A stretch of DNA of 64,000 nt from Cristatella mucedo (GCA_009760855.2 WPIO01000027.1:4626501-4690500); one strand, 5' to 3'. Numbered from the stretch's first letter, positions 1 to 12,337 are shown. The notes: generated by a model from the sequence alone, not told the origin. Made by a program: numbers and translations.

Positions 1-59
1 CGTTCAAAGATGTGGGCTAAGCGGATGGTCCGGACTGTACAGCGAAAACGTGGCTTCTA

Positions 60-1125
60 TATATAAGAAAATGTTCGGAAAAAAATCATTGCGATGATAG
101 CGACGTTGTGGCTCGAAATGCCACATTTAATGTTTAGGGTGAGGCTATAAAATACAGGTCCGCCTTGAGCAGGATGACGCTAGATGTTTAAATTTATATA
201 TCTGTTTCTTGAACGACTTTTGTTATTTTTGCTAGCTCCAGCTCACGTAATTCAAATCGGTTCATCTTAAGCGAATGAACGACAGGCGTCAAGCTAATAT
301 AGAACACTTAAAACTAAATTTTTGGATAGAAATAGCTCCCAGCTTGTACAGCGAGGGAAATAATATCAATACTTAGCATTTGCCTTCAGTACTGAGCAGC
401 CGTTGTGCCGAATACAATTTAAAGAGGTAATATGTTTAGTTGACTCTGAACCTACTAAGACTATTGAAAAAGCTTGACTAACTTTAGGCGCTTCGGATTA
501 GATTACACCGACATCAACATAAATATAAGCACCCATGTAAACATGCTGGGATATTTATAAGGCATATTTTCCGAAATGTTATAACAATTTGGTATTCTTT
601 TCTTTGTCAAACTCTGACCAGTATTTTGCCAAAAATTATCGGTTGTGATGCAAACGCGATGTGCCGCTTATACGTCTGCTCAGAACGAGCAAACCACTGC
701 CCCCGTAACAGCCTTAGCCTCGGCCGCGGCCTGACGAATGCCGGTGATGCCTAAAGCTTGTCGCACGGAAAGTTTGTTGTAGGTGCTGCATTAAAGCTCG
801 AAGGCATGCCAGCTGTATCAAACACATGGCAGTGCTGACGAGTGCACATACCTACGCATAGCAAGTCCGTAACTGTAACGCAGACGGGCATAGAAATTCC
901 GTATCTATAAAGCAGACGATTCCTTTTAACATCAGCGGAAAGCTATAGGCGTTCGAAGCTGCGATGACGTACGTAAAGGGCTCAGCGACCTAGATTTAAA
1001 AATCGGTTTCTGTGCCAATCTTGTCTCAAATTTCAACGTCCGAAGTCCAGAATCCCGCTTATCTCAAGGCACTGGCTTTGGCGGCATCGGCAGGAAACTA
1101 ATCGCAGAATCGCGAGTAATAACTA
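60..1125. repeat. Diverged ~1.05-kb interspersed repeat, copy 1
   Basis: This interval aligns by eye, over its whole length, with 2115-3180. Shared landmarks in the same order are a 'gaaaatgcc(g/a)cat' block, a 'ttgttagctccagct' block, 'gcggcctgacgaatgc', 'agcaagtccg' and a closing 'atctca(a/g)ggcac'. The offset is about 2.05 kb and divergence is substantial. I see no open frame shared by the copies and no terminal repeats, so the type of element is unknown. It could be a non-autonomous transposon or a segmental duplication. Confidence 0.6.
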
Positions 1126-1283
1126 AACGACGAATTTCGGCTGGTTTAGCTGGTGCCGCAATTACATTTGCATTACCGCGCGTTATGTTACGATACAATC
1201 GAATACGAATACTTAAGTGTATAACTGAAGATTAGCCTTATTCTCGACTAGCAGATATTACAACGTTTCCGATAGTAACTCGC

Positions 1284-1744
1284 TCTAGCCTATCTCTCCG
1301 ATATACTCCCCGATCAGGCCAAGCATTGTACCACCCGCTTTTCGGAATCCAATAGTCTACAAATACTTCGTACAAACCTCAAGTCCTTTGGAGACCGTGC
1401 ATTTAGTTCGTATGCTCTCTAAGCCTGGAACTCCCTCCCGACCTGCGTCAGAACATCCTCTGACCGGATCACATTTAAAAGGAACTTAAAAACACACCTA
1501 TTTAGGACAGTCTTTAGTGGGTCCCCGTGATTCGTCCTTGATGTGCTTATGCGTGCTGACACTGTACATGCTGCCACTAACCACATTTGCATGCTGACCC
1601 TGTGCATGTCACCCCTAACCATATTATTCATTTTGTTTGTTTTTCAAGCTTGATTTTACTTACCATTCAATTGCATTTCCCTTTGCAGCAAATGTAACGC
1701 GCCTAGAAAGAGATTAAGTTCTCTGAGGGCGCTTTATCAAGTTC

Positions 1745-1774
<30 letters not shown>
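1284..1774 (+). mobile_element. CR1/L2-like LINE, 5'-truncated 3' fragment
   Basis: This is the last ~490 bp of the LINE seen nearly complete at 12338-15692. It holds the end of the reverse-transcriptase frame (a broken version of the C-terminal 'WNSLPTC' segment), the 3' UTR with its 'gtgcttatgcgtgctgacac' block, the stem-loop gcgcctag...gggcgc, and a terminal (TTA)n tract. A stop interrupts the coding part ('tctctaagcc'). Heavy 5' truncation is typical of target-primed reverse transcription. Confidence 0.9.
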
Positions 1775-1777
<3 letters not shown>

Positions 1778-2114
1778 GTCGGGCTCCAATACAGAGTTAC
1801 ACGAGTCTTTATTTCTCTTGTTTAAAGTCTCAGATGTTGGTATTATTTTCGCAAAATGCATGAGCTAATTTCTCGATGTTGGGTTAATCGGCAGAGCTCA
1901 TTTGTCTGGGTATTGGGAAGTTACAAAAATGTCTCCACTCAGCGAGGAAAGCCAAGTTTCGCGCCAAGTTTTGCTTTCGAGCGGTTTTTGTTAGGTAGGG
2001 CAATAACAACGACGTGTTTGATCGAAGTAAGTCATTCCCTGTTAGAACACGGGTGCTTTGCTGATTGTCTGAACGGCACACAAACTTTGACTTCTATGCA
2101 AGCCAACATCCGCA
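1775..2114. other. Unassigned spacer between LINE fragment and repeat copy 2
   Basis: No recognisable element. A 92-codon open frame begins near 1856 on the plus strand, but it has no family resemblance I can name and runs into the adjoining repeat, so I do not call it a gene. Confidence 0.4.
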
Positions 2115-3180
2115 AAAGATCGCTGCGACACTAGCGCCATCGCGGCTGAAAATGCCGCATCCAATGTTTACTAACACGTCGGCTAAATAAATGTCCAACT
2201 TGAGCGAGATAACGCCCAAGATTCAAAATTTCTTATCTGTTTATTTGACTACTTTCTTTAGTTTTGTTAGCTCCAGCTAACGTAATTCCAGTAGCTACAA
2301 GTTAAGCTTATTGAAGATATGTTGTGAGCTAAGAGAGAACTTAACTACATTTTTGTCAGCAACAATATCTTCCAGCTTGCACAGCGTGCGAAACTAAACT
2401 AACGGCTATTGTAGGCTCTGTAACAGCAGGGCCAAACGAAATGTAAAACATTGTTTATATTCTGTCGAAATAGAAACGTTTCGTGCTGCTGCGAAAGCAT
2501 GACTAACTTTAGCTGGTTCAGCCAAGGTTTCGCCAACCTCAGCACAAGTATAAGAACACTTGTATGTATTCTGTGATTTTTCAAAGGTATAATTTAATGT
2601 AATTGTCGCTGTAAAAAGCTTCTGAACTTAAACCACCATTTCACCGAACGCAATCCGTTGTAATGCAAACATGATGTGCTGCTTCCACGTCTCGTTAGAA
2701 CCTGGGGCAAACACAGCCCTCGTGACGGTGCTACTATCAGCCACGGCCTGACGAATGCTGGTGACGCCTGAAAATTGTTGCACGGCTTGTTGCAAGCAGG
2801 TGCTCTACCAACGCACGCACGTATTCCTTCAGTAGCAGACGCACAGCAGCGGTGATGAGCGCTCATACCTTAGCATAACAAGTCCGCAACCATAAAGCAG
2901 GCAGGTCGATTTAACGGCAGCGGACGGTTGCAGGCATGCAAAGAGGATATGGCAGTAGCGGAAACACGGCAGAGGTGACGAGCGTTTACACATTAACATA
3001 GAAAGTCTGTATTCGTAATAAAGACAGGTAGATGAAATAGCAGTGGTCGGTTGCACGTCTTTAACAGCGGCCGTGACGTACACCAATGGCTCTGCGACCT
3101 AAAACTTAAATTGGCTTCAACACCAATGCCCCGAGTCTTGAATTCCGACTCCCGCCTATCTCAGGGCACCGGTTTTCTAA
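2115..3180. repeat. Diverged ~1.05-kb repeat, copy 2
   Basis: Second copy of the 60-1125 repeat. Blocks such as 'cggcctgacgaatgctggtg', 'gtagcagacgcacagcagcg' and 'cctatctcagggcaccgg' recur. Its last ~460 bp is repeated again immediately downstream, so 2661 to 3221 also behaves as a ~560-bp tandem pair. Confidence 0.6.
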
Positions 3181-3670
3181 ATGGTCTTGCCAATAAACCA
3201 ACCCCCGAACGTAATCGGTTGTGATGCAAACATGATGTGCTGCTTCCACGTTCCATTAGAACGTTGGCTCAAACATTGCCCTAGTAACGGGGCTACTATT
3301 AGCCGAGGCCTGACGAATACCAGTGACGCCTGAAGAGTGTAGCACGTCTTGTTACATGCAGGTGCTTCACCAACGCACGCAAGTATGCCGTCAGTAGCAG
3401 ATGCACGGCTGCGGTAATGAGTGTTCATACCATAGCATAGGAAGTCCGTATCCATAATGAATGCAGGTCGATGGATCAGCTGCGGACGGTTGAAAGCGTT
3501 CAAAGGCAGCCCTGACGTACAACAACGGATCTGCGACCTAGAGCTCCATTGGCTCTCATGCCTATGCTCTGAGTCTCAAGTCCTGACTCCCACCTGTCTC
3601 AGGGCGCCGGCTTTTCATACGACCTCGAAAATAAACCGTCGTATAAATGCGAAATCGCGAATAATTACTG
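3181..3670. repeat. Partial third copy of the ~1.05-kb repeat
   Basis: Repeats the 3' half of copy 2 at a 560-bp offset: 'tgatgcaaacatgatgtgct', 'gcctgacgaatacc', 'gtcagtagcagatgcacggc' and 'ctgtctcagggcgccgg'. The tail 'gaaatcgcgaataattactga' also matches the segment following copy 1 near 1100, which helps define the 3' end of the unit. Confidence 0.6.
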
Positions 3671-3759
3671 ACTACTCAAATTCAGATAGTTCGGCAGTCC
3701 CAACCTAGTGATCGTAAACTGAACCCTACTCTACTTAAGCGTATGAAAACTATTTATTC

Positions 3760-6700
3760 AGTCTTCAGAAGTCTTCAATGTCTCTGGTGATGATTAATTT
3801 CGCAAGATGCATTATCAAGCACTGGCCTTATGGTAGTGAAACCGTTAGTTATATTACGACATAATTGAAGGCAAATAACTGAAGTATACAATTCGAGATC
3901 AGCTTTCTTCTGATAAGCAAGTTTCAAAGCGTCTCCGAGTAAAACTTCCGGTCGAATCCTAGGTATATTTAACTGAGCTGGACTCCTTTTAAGAATTAGG
4001 GCCACTTGGCCGTGCGACTTCAGCTGACGCCACATTAGCCACCTTTACTACTAATTACGAAGTATTAATAGTGCCACTTATTGCGAGGTCTTAGACTGTA
4101 CTACTGAATGCGAGACGTCGGACTCGGTCGAATCATGTGTAGCCGGCTTGATACGAGCCTCAATCAGACAGAGGACACCGGTTGGAATCATGTTCACGCT
4201 TTGGCAGTCGACTTTCTTAAACGCTTTTACAGTTGACTTTGACAGGTGACCTCACGCGGTAAAAACAAGCCTTCACCATTCGATGTGTCTCCGGGCCAAG
4301 CGCCTTGAGCTGAAGCCTCATCAGGCAGCTTTGCCGCTGAACACAAGATCTCAGCGCCAAAAGCTAAATGCAAAATACCCATGTCAGCTTCTCAAAGGTA
4401 GGTTCCAGACTTTGTCAAGTCTCGAGTTTTTTATTCGACAGGTTCAAGCAGATCGCAGACACCACTGCAACTCGCTTTAAAGCCTGTACTGGCTAATCGC
4501 ATCAGGATTTTACAGGCGACTCAAGAAAATCTCATATGCCATTTCAATTTGAGGTGACTCTCGGCAATAAGAATAGAGCAGACGCTACATTAGGAGACTG
4601 AGCCACTAAAGACAATACTAGACTCATTGACTGCCACATATTGCCAGATCTCAGAACCCGATATTAAATGCTAGACCCCAGACTCTGTAATACCAGTAAG
4701 ATCAGCACCTTGAGCAGACAGCGGGCAACCATCAAAATTGAGTCAACGTCGTGACAGGTGAGGTACGCAAATGCTTCGACAGGCGACGTATGAGCACAAC
4801 AGATTCCTTTACCATTCGATGCATTGCCAGGCCAGCCGTCTCAAGCTGACGCCTCATCAGGCAAATTCACCCCTGAATGCAAGATCTCAAGACCAGCCGC
4901 TGAATGCGAAATCTCCGTTTCTTCCACATGACAACAGATCTCAGAATTTTGTGTCTCAAGTAATCGCGTTGAAAGGTAACTCTTGCAAGAGGCAGACACT
5001 ACTTCGATACACACACTCAGACTTGAGACTTGTATCAGGATTCTACAGGCGATACAAGGAAACCTCAAACATCGCTTGTATTTGAGGTGACGCTTGACCG
5101 ACGGACTTAAGCTGATGCCACATCAGGCGCCTTCACAACTTAATGCGAGGTCATCGATATTGCCAATAATTTCGACAGCTTAGACACTACACCTGAATTC
5201 GAGGCCTCAGAGTATGTCACATCTTGTGAAGCCAGCTAAACACGGGCCTCAAGCAGACAGCACAAACTCGTTTGAATCTCTATCACGCCTCAAAAAGCGA
5301 TTTCAGCAAACACTTTGAAAGGCACTGGGAAAGGGCAAAATAAGTCTCTACCATTGTACGTGTCGCGGGGCCAATCGTCTCGAGATGACTCCTCATCAGG
5401 CGATTGCACCACTGAATTGACGATCTCAGAACCAGCCACTGAATGCGAGATATCTGTCTCTGCTACCTAAGGTTAGATCTCAGACTTCGTCAAGTCTCAA
5501 GTTGTCGTGTTGACAGAGAACTAATGCAAACCACAGACACCACGTTGACTCGCGTTCGCAATCAGCCTGGCAACTCACATCATTATTCTACAGAAGAATA
5601 CAGCAGTAGACGCCACTTCCAGGTGAAGATGAAGCTTGTCCATAACACTTCAGCAGACGCCTTATCTGGTGACTTCACTACAAAAGACACGGTTATCGAC
5701 TCTACTAAATTTGGCGAGATCCAAGGCTCCACTGTCATAAGTAATGAATGTAAGAATGTAAGACCTCAGAATATGTAAAATCCTGGGCAGCTATCGCGAC
5801 ACGCACCTCAAGCAGATGACCGACACCCGTTGGAATCGTGTTCACCCGTCTAGAGGCGACTTTTGCGAACGCTTAGACATGCGGCACGAGAGGGTAATAG
5901 AAACGTCTATCCTTCGATTCCTATCTGGACGAGGGCTTACACCTCATCAAAAAAATTTAAACCCTGACTGAAGGATCGTAGAAACAGACGCTGAATTTCA
6001 GATAGACGCCTCTGCACTCGAGGGTTGATATAAGACTTTGGGACGTTGGAAATTCATAATTTATTTTTATCGACAGATTAATGGATACCGCAGACTACCA
6101 CGGTGACTGAGTTTAACACCCACATTGGCGAATATAATTAGAATTCTACAAGTGGCCTAAGAAGAACAGATAGAACACTTATATTATAGGTAACGCTTAA
6201 CCGTATGACTTTCACCAACGAAACATCAGTCGACTTCACTGTTGTATTCAAGGTCACCAACTCTGCCAAATATTTCGAGATCTTAGTTTCTTCAACTTAA
6301 ATCGATACCAAAGTCTGTGTGAAAACTTGGGTTACCAGCTCAATACGCGATACGAGCAGAAAAAAAACGCCTGTTTAAATTGCGTTCACGCCTCGACAGG
6401 TAATTTGTGCTATCGCTTTGACAGGCGTCGCGAGATTACCACAGATGAATATGCCAATCGATGTTTGACCGGGAGAGGCGCCTCACACTTACGCCTTGTC
6501 AGCCGACTTCACCACTGAATGGAAGATCTCCGAAACAGCCACTGAATGAGAGATATCTGTTGCTAAAACTCACGGGTTGATCTCAGACTTTTGTTGAGTT
6601 TAAATTGCCGTGTTCAAAGGAAACATATGCAAAGCACATACACGACTTCGACTATCGTTAAAAGGTATACTAGCGACTCGAATTATTATTCTGCGGGAGA

Positions 6701-6790
6701 ACGCAGAAGAAGACAGACGGAGCTTCCAGTCGAGGTGAAGATCGGTCATGCAACTTCAGCAGAAGCCTGATCAAGTGACTTCAGTGTAGC
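3760..6790. repeat. Tandem repeat, ~540-bp period (left block)
   Basis: A landmark containing 'cattcgatg(t/c)' followed by 'tcatcaggc', 'cactgaatg' and 'gagatctc' recurs at about 4275, 4815, 5348, 5920 and 6450, a spacing of 530-570 bp. Each unit also carries 'cgactcgcatcaggattctacaggcgac' type sequence and a short internal repeat around 'cactgaatgcgagatctcag'. The units are strongly diverged. No coding capacity is evident; frames of up to 111 codons lie here but are not conserved between units. Confidence 0.75.
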
Positions 6791-7385
6791 TTAGTCTACG
6801 GGTAATAGCTTATTCCCATTAGGGCCCACTACTATCTATGCCCGTTCTGTGTCGCTATGCTGGCCCTTCCGGCAACAGTGGGTCGAGGGTGATCTTCCGG
6901 GTGCCGAACACTTTATATAATATTTATATATAATATTATATATTTATTTATATATATTTATATTATTTATTTATATTTGTATATTTATTTATATAATAGA
7001 CGTGCATGTGCTACACAAAGGGGAACTAGACAATTATACAGTGAGGATCCTTAAAACAGCAAATGACAGGTGAACGAGATAATTCCGAAGGCGAGCACAC
7101 ACGTGTTAGTAGCTCAATCGGCTTTCGGAGTTCCTCTGTTGCACCGGCTCCGTTTCAAGAGTACAAGCGTGTGCCGTCAAAGATTCAGCAAGCTGAGTAA
7201 CTAATTGGACCTTCGGGATCAATGTCTACCTTGTCGAGCGATTTCCCCAAAACACAGCGAGCAAGCCGTCCCAAGTTGCGGTCCTCGGGCCTTTCGGAAG
7301 CCGAACCCCAACTTTGCCCATCCGGGGATGGCCTCTAGGCTAGGCGACATAAAGCTCAACCCCTTCCAATGTCAGTAACTCCACT
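6791..7385. repeat. Dispersed repeat interrupting the 540-bp array, copy 1, with AT-rich tract
   Basis: Unlike the flanking satellite. A simple TATA/TTTA tract occupies roughly 6908-6990. The segment 7000-7340 matches 8590-8930, with shared blocks such as 'tcggctt(t/c)cg', 'ccgtcaaagatt/ccgtaaaagatc' and 'agctgagtaact'. It is probably an inserted element present twice in the window, of unknown class. Confidence 0.55.
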
Positions 7386-8424
7386 TACACTAGGGTACAT
7401 CACTACAAATTACTAGGCCATCGATTCGGCTAATTATTGCCATATCCAAGACTCCACTACTAAATACGATACCTCTGAATATGTCGAATCTGGTGTATCC
7501 AGCTCTCAACGTACCTCGAGAAGACAGAAGACACCCGTTTGAATCGCATTGATGCCTTGAAAAGCGACTTGTGAAAATGCTTTAACAGGCAACGCGAGAC
7601 GACAATGGACGATTTTACTTATTTACATGTAGTTATACGAGCTGTCTTAAGCTGATGCCTTATCAGCCAACTTCACCACTGAACGTAAAATCTCAGCATC
7701 AGCCGCTGAATGCGTCACATCCGTCTCTGCAACTTAATCTTGGATTTCAAACGTAGTCAATGTATCAAGTTTTTGCATCGATAGCCAACTCATGCAGAGC
7801 GCAGACCCCACACGGATTCGCATTAACGCCTAGACTGGTGACTCGCATCAGGATTCTACAGGCGATACAAGAACACCACCTAGGCAAATAGTCTTTATCA
7901 CGACGCTTGGCCATGTGACTTGAGCTGACGCCGCATCCAGTGCCTCAGCCACTTAACACGAGGTCATTTACACTGCCACTCATTGCGAAATCATAGACTC
8001 TAATACTGAATGTGAGACCTTAGAATCTGCTTATTCTTGTAATGCCAGCTCGCCACCTGCCTCTAGCAGGTAGCACATACCGGTTTGAATTGACTCTCAA
8101 CCGGCGAACTGCCCAGACATTTTTGCAGGCGACGCGAGGATCACAGAAGCCTTTGCCAATCGATGAGTCGCCGGGCCAGGCACATCAAGCTAACGACTCA
8201 TCAAGCCACTGCATCACGGAATTGAAGATCTCAAAATCAGCCGCTGAATGCGAGATCTCCGTTGATGCCACTCAGGGGTAAATGTCAGCTTTCTTCATGT
8301 TTAAGTTGTCGTCTTCACAAGAAACTGATGTAAACTACACACACGACTATGACTCGCGTTAACGACTAGACTGGAGACTCGCATAAGCTGTTATAGAGGA
8401 GAATATAATTAATAAATTTTGGGT
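7386..8424. repeat. Tandem repeat, ~540-bp period (right block)
   Basis: Continuation of the 3760-6790 satellite after the inserted element. Landmarks recur at about 7630 and 8160 ('cttcaccactgaacg', 'cagccgctgaatgcg', 'gactcgcatcaggattctac'), spaced ~530 bp as in the left block. The array ends near 8424, where the second dispersed-repeat copy begins. Confidence 0.7.
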
Positions 8425-8935
8425 GGACTCAGTCATCGCGGGACTTGGCCATTTGTGGACTTGTAGCCGAGTTCCAGGGTCAGAGGCTATTTCCCAACAA
8501 GCCCCACCTTACTCTGGCCACGCCGCCGCTCACCATGCCGCTGAGCTAGGGTAAGACGAGCGGCAGTCAGGTTATACCTCTTTATAATATTGCATACGCT
8601 AAACAACAACAGGGAACTAAACAAGTCGGAAAGGGAACAGGGGAGCAGGGAACAGGGGAAGGTCCCATACAGAGTACACTAATGGGGTGCAAAACGATGC
8701 AGCAAGCGCGAACAAACGTCTTAGTTGGTCAGTCGGCTTCCGCAGCCCCACCACTGTACCGACTCCGAATCCAGCAGTACGAGCGTATACCGTAAAAGAT
8801 CCGGCTAGCTGAGTAACTGCTTGGCTTGTCGGAGTCGACGTCCACCACAGTCGAGAGCTTCTGCCGAAAGACGGAGGAGGGTTCACGAACACGCTACACG
8901 GGGAACGCAGAATATACAAGTCTCAACAACGAAAA
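8425..8935. repeat. Dispersed repeat, copy 2
   Basis: Second copy of the sequence at 6791-7340, without the long AT tract. It keeps the opening 'ggcc...cgccgctcacc' region and the 'cagtcggcttccgcag' and 'gagcgtataccgtaaaagat' blocks. Having two copies with similar ends inside or beside the same satellite suggests an element rather than part of the satellite unit. Confidence 0.5.
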
Positions 8936-9370
8936 TGCTATCCAGTTCCACTCGGGCCTTGGTCACTCGTTGCCTTGCGTGCGTGGCCGCATCGCCGGAG
9001 CACGCCCACAACTATCGAGGTGCATAACTCAGCGAGACCTGGAGCCTCCAACACCTCGACCTACTCGGCTAACTTCTCCTACCCAAGAGCATCGGTGACC
9101 TCACGTCACCACACATCCAGCCGTGCCGTAGGTCCGACCCAGCCTAGCCGGTGACCCTTACCCTCATTATAGTCCGGTCCCAGCCGACCGAACGTAGCCT
9201 GGGTATATACTTAGCCATTTTTAGGCTGTGCCAGTTCGGATTTAGTCGCAGCAAAACTTGTCCCTTTTCGGACTCAGCAGCCGTCGCACTTTGCCGATTT
9301 CTAACTCTGCCGTTTCTAACACTGATGTTTGCGGAGTTGGCTGTTTTCAACCTAGCTGCCGCGTGCCGCA
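8936..9370. other. No recognisable feature
   Basis: GC-richer sequence with short open frames on both strands and no family resemblance, no internal repetition and no RNA gene that I can see. Confidence 0.4.
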
Positions 9371-9552
9371 AAAAAATCCTAGCTGACTAAACCGCTTCTT
9401 TTTATATAGTGATCAAAGAGCCTTTACGGCTATCACCACCGCTTGCAGTGGCGATAAAGAATCGCCCACCGAACGAATCGAACCCACGACCTCGGGACCG
9501 AGGTCGTGAAAGCAACCGCCTTACCAAGTGTGCCATTACGGCTGACCAAAGC
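9371..9552 (-). mobile_element. tRNA-derived SINE, family 1, copy A
   Basis: Read on the minus strand, the 5' part resembles a tRNA gene. It has a pol III A-box-like 'tggcacacttggtaaggcgg' and a canonical B-box 'gggttcgattc'. A unique body follows with a short hairpin (ccactgc...gcggtgg), 'ggtgatagccgtaaaggctc', and a tail ending 'agtcagctaggatttt'. Six copies of this unit lie in the window (here and near 18.5, 40.6, 43.4, 52.4 and 56.2 kb), so it is an interspersed SINE, not a tRNA gene. Confidence 0.88.
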
Positions 9553-9872
9553 CACCTTTCGACAGTGCGGCCGCCCGACGTTGGATGCGGTTTCCACTGT
9601 TAGAAAAAATACGATTTCAAACTCAACCACATTGTGCGGGCGCGCGCGAAGTGAGGTCAAGTTTGAAAATGTATTTTTACCGGTGATTAGGCCAAAAGCC
9701 GAGTCAAGTCACGACCGGGCTGCAGAAGCCGAGGCATAACAAGCGCAAGGGCTTTCGGCGCTTGCCATTTGTCAACACTGCGCTTGTTTTCCGTGCTCTA
9801 GCTTTAGCTTTTTGACTTTTCTCTATTTGTCCGAGTCGTTCGCGAGAAGAAAAGCATGCTCGGAGGACATGT

Positions 9873-9916
<44 letters not shown>

Positions 9917-10059
9917 TACGCCAGCGTTGCGTGCTTAATCGACCGAGTCCGACAACGCGTCGTGCTTCCATTGAGCACGGCGTGCTATGCCGATCAGCCG
10001 TTTGCCTTGCTTCGTTCGCCAAGGCCACATGACAGCCGTGAGAGATGTCTGTCTGTGTC
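9553..10059. repeat. Spacer with (CT)n microsatellite
   Basis: A perfect CT run occupies about 9874-9912. A small inverted repeat built on 'caagcgc'/'gcgcttg' lies near 9738-9788. Otherwise nothing is recognisable. Confidence 0.7.
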
Positions 10060-10567
10060 GAACAAATGTCGCAGTCACGGGCTTAGTTTGAATAGATTGC
10101 AGTGAGGTGGCTGCTCTACTAGGTACGACACTCCGACCCAGACATGGGTCGTCGGCGCATGATTTTCCACCTTCCACGCTGCATGGGTATGCTATCGTGC
10201 CAGATAACGGACGCTCGACTATGCACTCACCAAAAGCCAAATCGCCCTGGCTTTGCCACCGCGGGCGCCCGCTTGATCGACCCGCGTGTATCGTTGCGTC
10301 CCAGCAAGAAGGCGCCGAAAGCATCTTACAGTTTTATGGACAGAATTCTGACTTACATGCATTCATATATAATCCCCCCAGATGGTAGCTACGTACCATT
10401 GCCTTTTCAGCCAAGCACATGCACCAAATGTCTAAACGTGAAGTTCCTTTCGTACTGCGCAACATTGCCAATGCAACAAAGTGTCATCTGTAGGGTAAAA
10501 CTAACCTTTTTTACAACTGCCTAAAACCAGCCAATAGTGGATGAACAATCCAACGCTTGGTGAATTC

Positions 10568-10612
<45 letters not shown>

Positions 10613-10635
10613 AACGTCGCTATGAACGCTTGGCT

Positions 10636-10672
<37 letters not shown>

Positions 10673-11197
10673 CTCTTGCTGAAAGCTCGTCAACTCAAAA
10701 GGATCGATAGGCCACGCTTTCACGGTCTGTATTCGTACTGGAAATCAAAATCAAGTGAGCTTTTGCCCTTTTGCTCTACGCGAGGTTTCTGTCCTCGCTG
10801 AGCTCACCTTAGGACACCCGCGTTACCTTTTGACAGATGTACCGCCCCAGTCAAACTCCCCGCCTGACACTGTCTTCAGAGCGGATTGCGGCCGACGCGT
10901 GGCCGGCCGCTTGACGCCAGAAACGTGGGCGCCAGGCCCGCTTTCCGCTTAACTGAATAAGTAAAGAAACGACAAAAGTAGTGGTATTTCAATTTTGCTC
11001 TCGCTCCAACTTATGCTACACCTCTCATGTCTCCTCACAGAGTCGGACTAGAGTCAAGCTGAACAGTTTCTTCTATCCCCGAGGATTCAGCCCAGCCCGC
11101 CTCGGCTGTAGATTCACTAGATAGTAGATAGGGGCACTAAGAATCTCGTTATTCCATTCATGAGCTTTACTAATTAGATGACGAGATATTTTGCTAT
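10060..11197 (-). pseudogene. 28S (LSU) rRNA gene, 3' fragment, degraded
   Basis: The minus strand carries the 3' third of an animal 28S rRNA. Universally conserved blocks are recognisable (given here as plus-strand reverse complements): 'ggtaaaactaacct', 'gaacaatccaacgcttggtg', 'gccagttatccctgtggtaa', 'ccgccccagtcaaactcccc', 'acacctctcatgtctcctca' and 'ttagatgacgaga'. Homology stops abruptly near 11197. The sarcin-ricin loop, invariant in working ribosomes, is altered: the minus strand reads 'agtacgaaaggaac' near 10450, with A where G is expected. Other conserved blocks contain substitutions and deletions, for example near 10510-10530. It is therefore a decayed fragment, possibly carried in by a rearrangement, not an active rDNA unit. 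Confidence 0.9.
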
Positions 11198-12337
11198 GAA
11201 AAAAACTGCACGGGACATCTGCAGCGACCGAAATTTATGAGGCTATCTACGTTATTACGACAGTTAGCCAGCCGGTGGCTATATATACAACCGCGCGAAT
11301 ATTGTCACGCTGAAGGAAATTGAAGCATTGAGAAAATGAAATAAATACCTGATTCATCTCTCGATTTTTGAGTGTGGAAGCTCAATAGTCGCCAAGGAGT
11401 CAGCAGCCCAATCGTGTTTTGATTATCAAGGCAGTTTAAATTTCTCAGAGTATGCCGAGATGTGGGTTACTGTTTCTGCCGTTCGCTTGCAAATGCGGCA
11501 TGAAACATCTTCCATCGGTCAGGTTGGGGCAAGATACTTTTTAAATGGCCATAAGTTGCAGCACAGTTTGACGGCCTTCACCACATCCTCATCGCTAATC
11601 CGGCTCCTGAGCATCCAAGCTGAGGCCGCAGGGTTTCGGAGGTATTGCCTTGCCAGGCTTGATTCGCCCACCAGACTGTAGCCCTAATGGTCTCGTTTGT
11701 AATGTCGTGTTGATGTAATCTCTTGGCTGTTGCTTGGTTGACACAGCACACAGAAACGCCAGATCATGACCACTAGTTTAATATGTGATGCACGGAACAG
11801 GGGGAAACACGACTCCCTTCGCCCCTCTCTTCCACTCGAATCCCTTCTCCTCGACCATGGCTGTGCCCTGGCCGACCCCGACGATTCATCTGAGGTACAC
11901 ATCAGCTGTGCACCGGCCGACCCTGATGGTGAATCCACCCTTTGTTCACCTGCAGTTTACCGGCTTGCAAGTTACCGGCTTGTGTACAGACACAGCAGAC
12001 GCTGACCAGAGCTGTGCACCGGCCCTTCGAGATTATGCTCTTAACTATTGTTCAGTACCGGTTTAGCAGAAGAGCAGTACGGGATTGCGTATAATCAAAC
12101 TACAGGCCCCGTAACCTTCAGATCAACAGTTTCCAGAAGCAACAAAAGTAATTGCAATATGCCAGGCAGCACTGAGAGAGCCTAGCCGCAGCAAATGCAA
12201 CAATACACATCCAGCCCAGTATCGGCGTAACAGGCGACATCGACGGCTGACCCAACAGGCAGGCTATCTACCTCACGGGTGCTCGCAGGAGGCTGGTACA
12301 GGGCTTTTCGCTACCAGCCGGCAACGTAGTACACCGT
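11198..12337. other. Unassigned sequence between rRNA fragment and LINE
   Basis: Nothing recognisable. 'agctgtgcaccggcc' occurs twice, near 11902 and 12010, and short open frames of 70-93 codons lack any family resemblance. There is no similarity to the sequence upstream of the second long LINE, which helps place the LINE 5' end near 12338. Confidence 0.4.

Noticed and set aside
3760..8424. Small open frames (60-111 codons) in the 540-bp array
   Set aside because: They are not conserved from unit to unit and simply reflect GC-balanced repetitive sequence.
9812..10105. A Ser/Leu-repeat protein spanning the (CT)n run
   Set aside because: The frame exists only because the dinucleotide run contains no stops; nothing on either side resembles a protein.
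10144..10952. Plus-strand open frames of 65-126 codons across the rRNA fragment
   Set aside because: They lie antisense to recognisable 28S sequence and carry no protein family resemblance.
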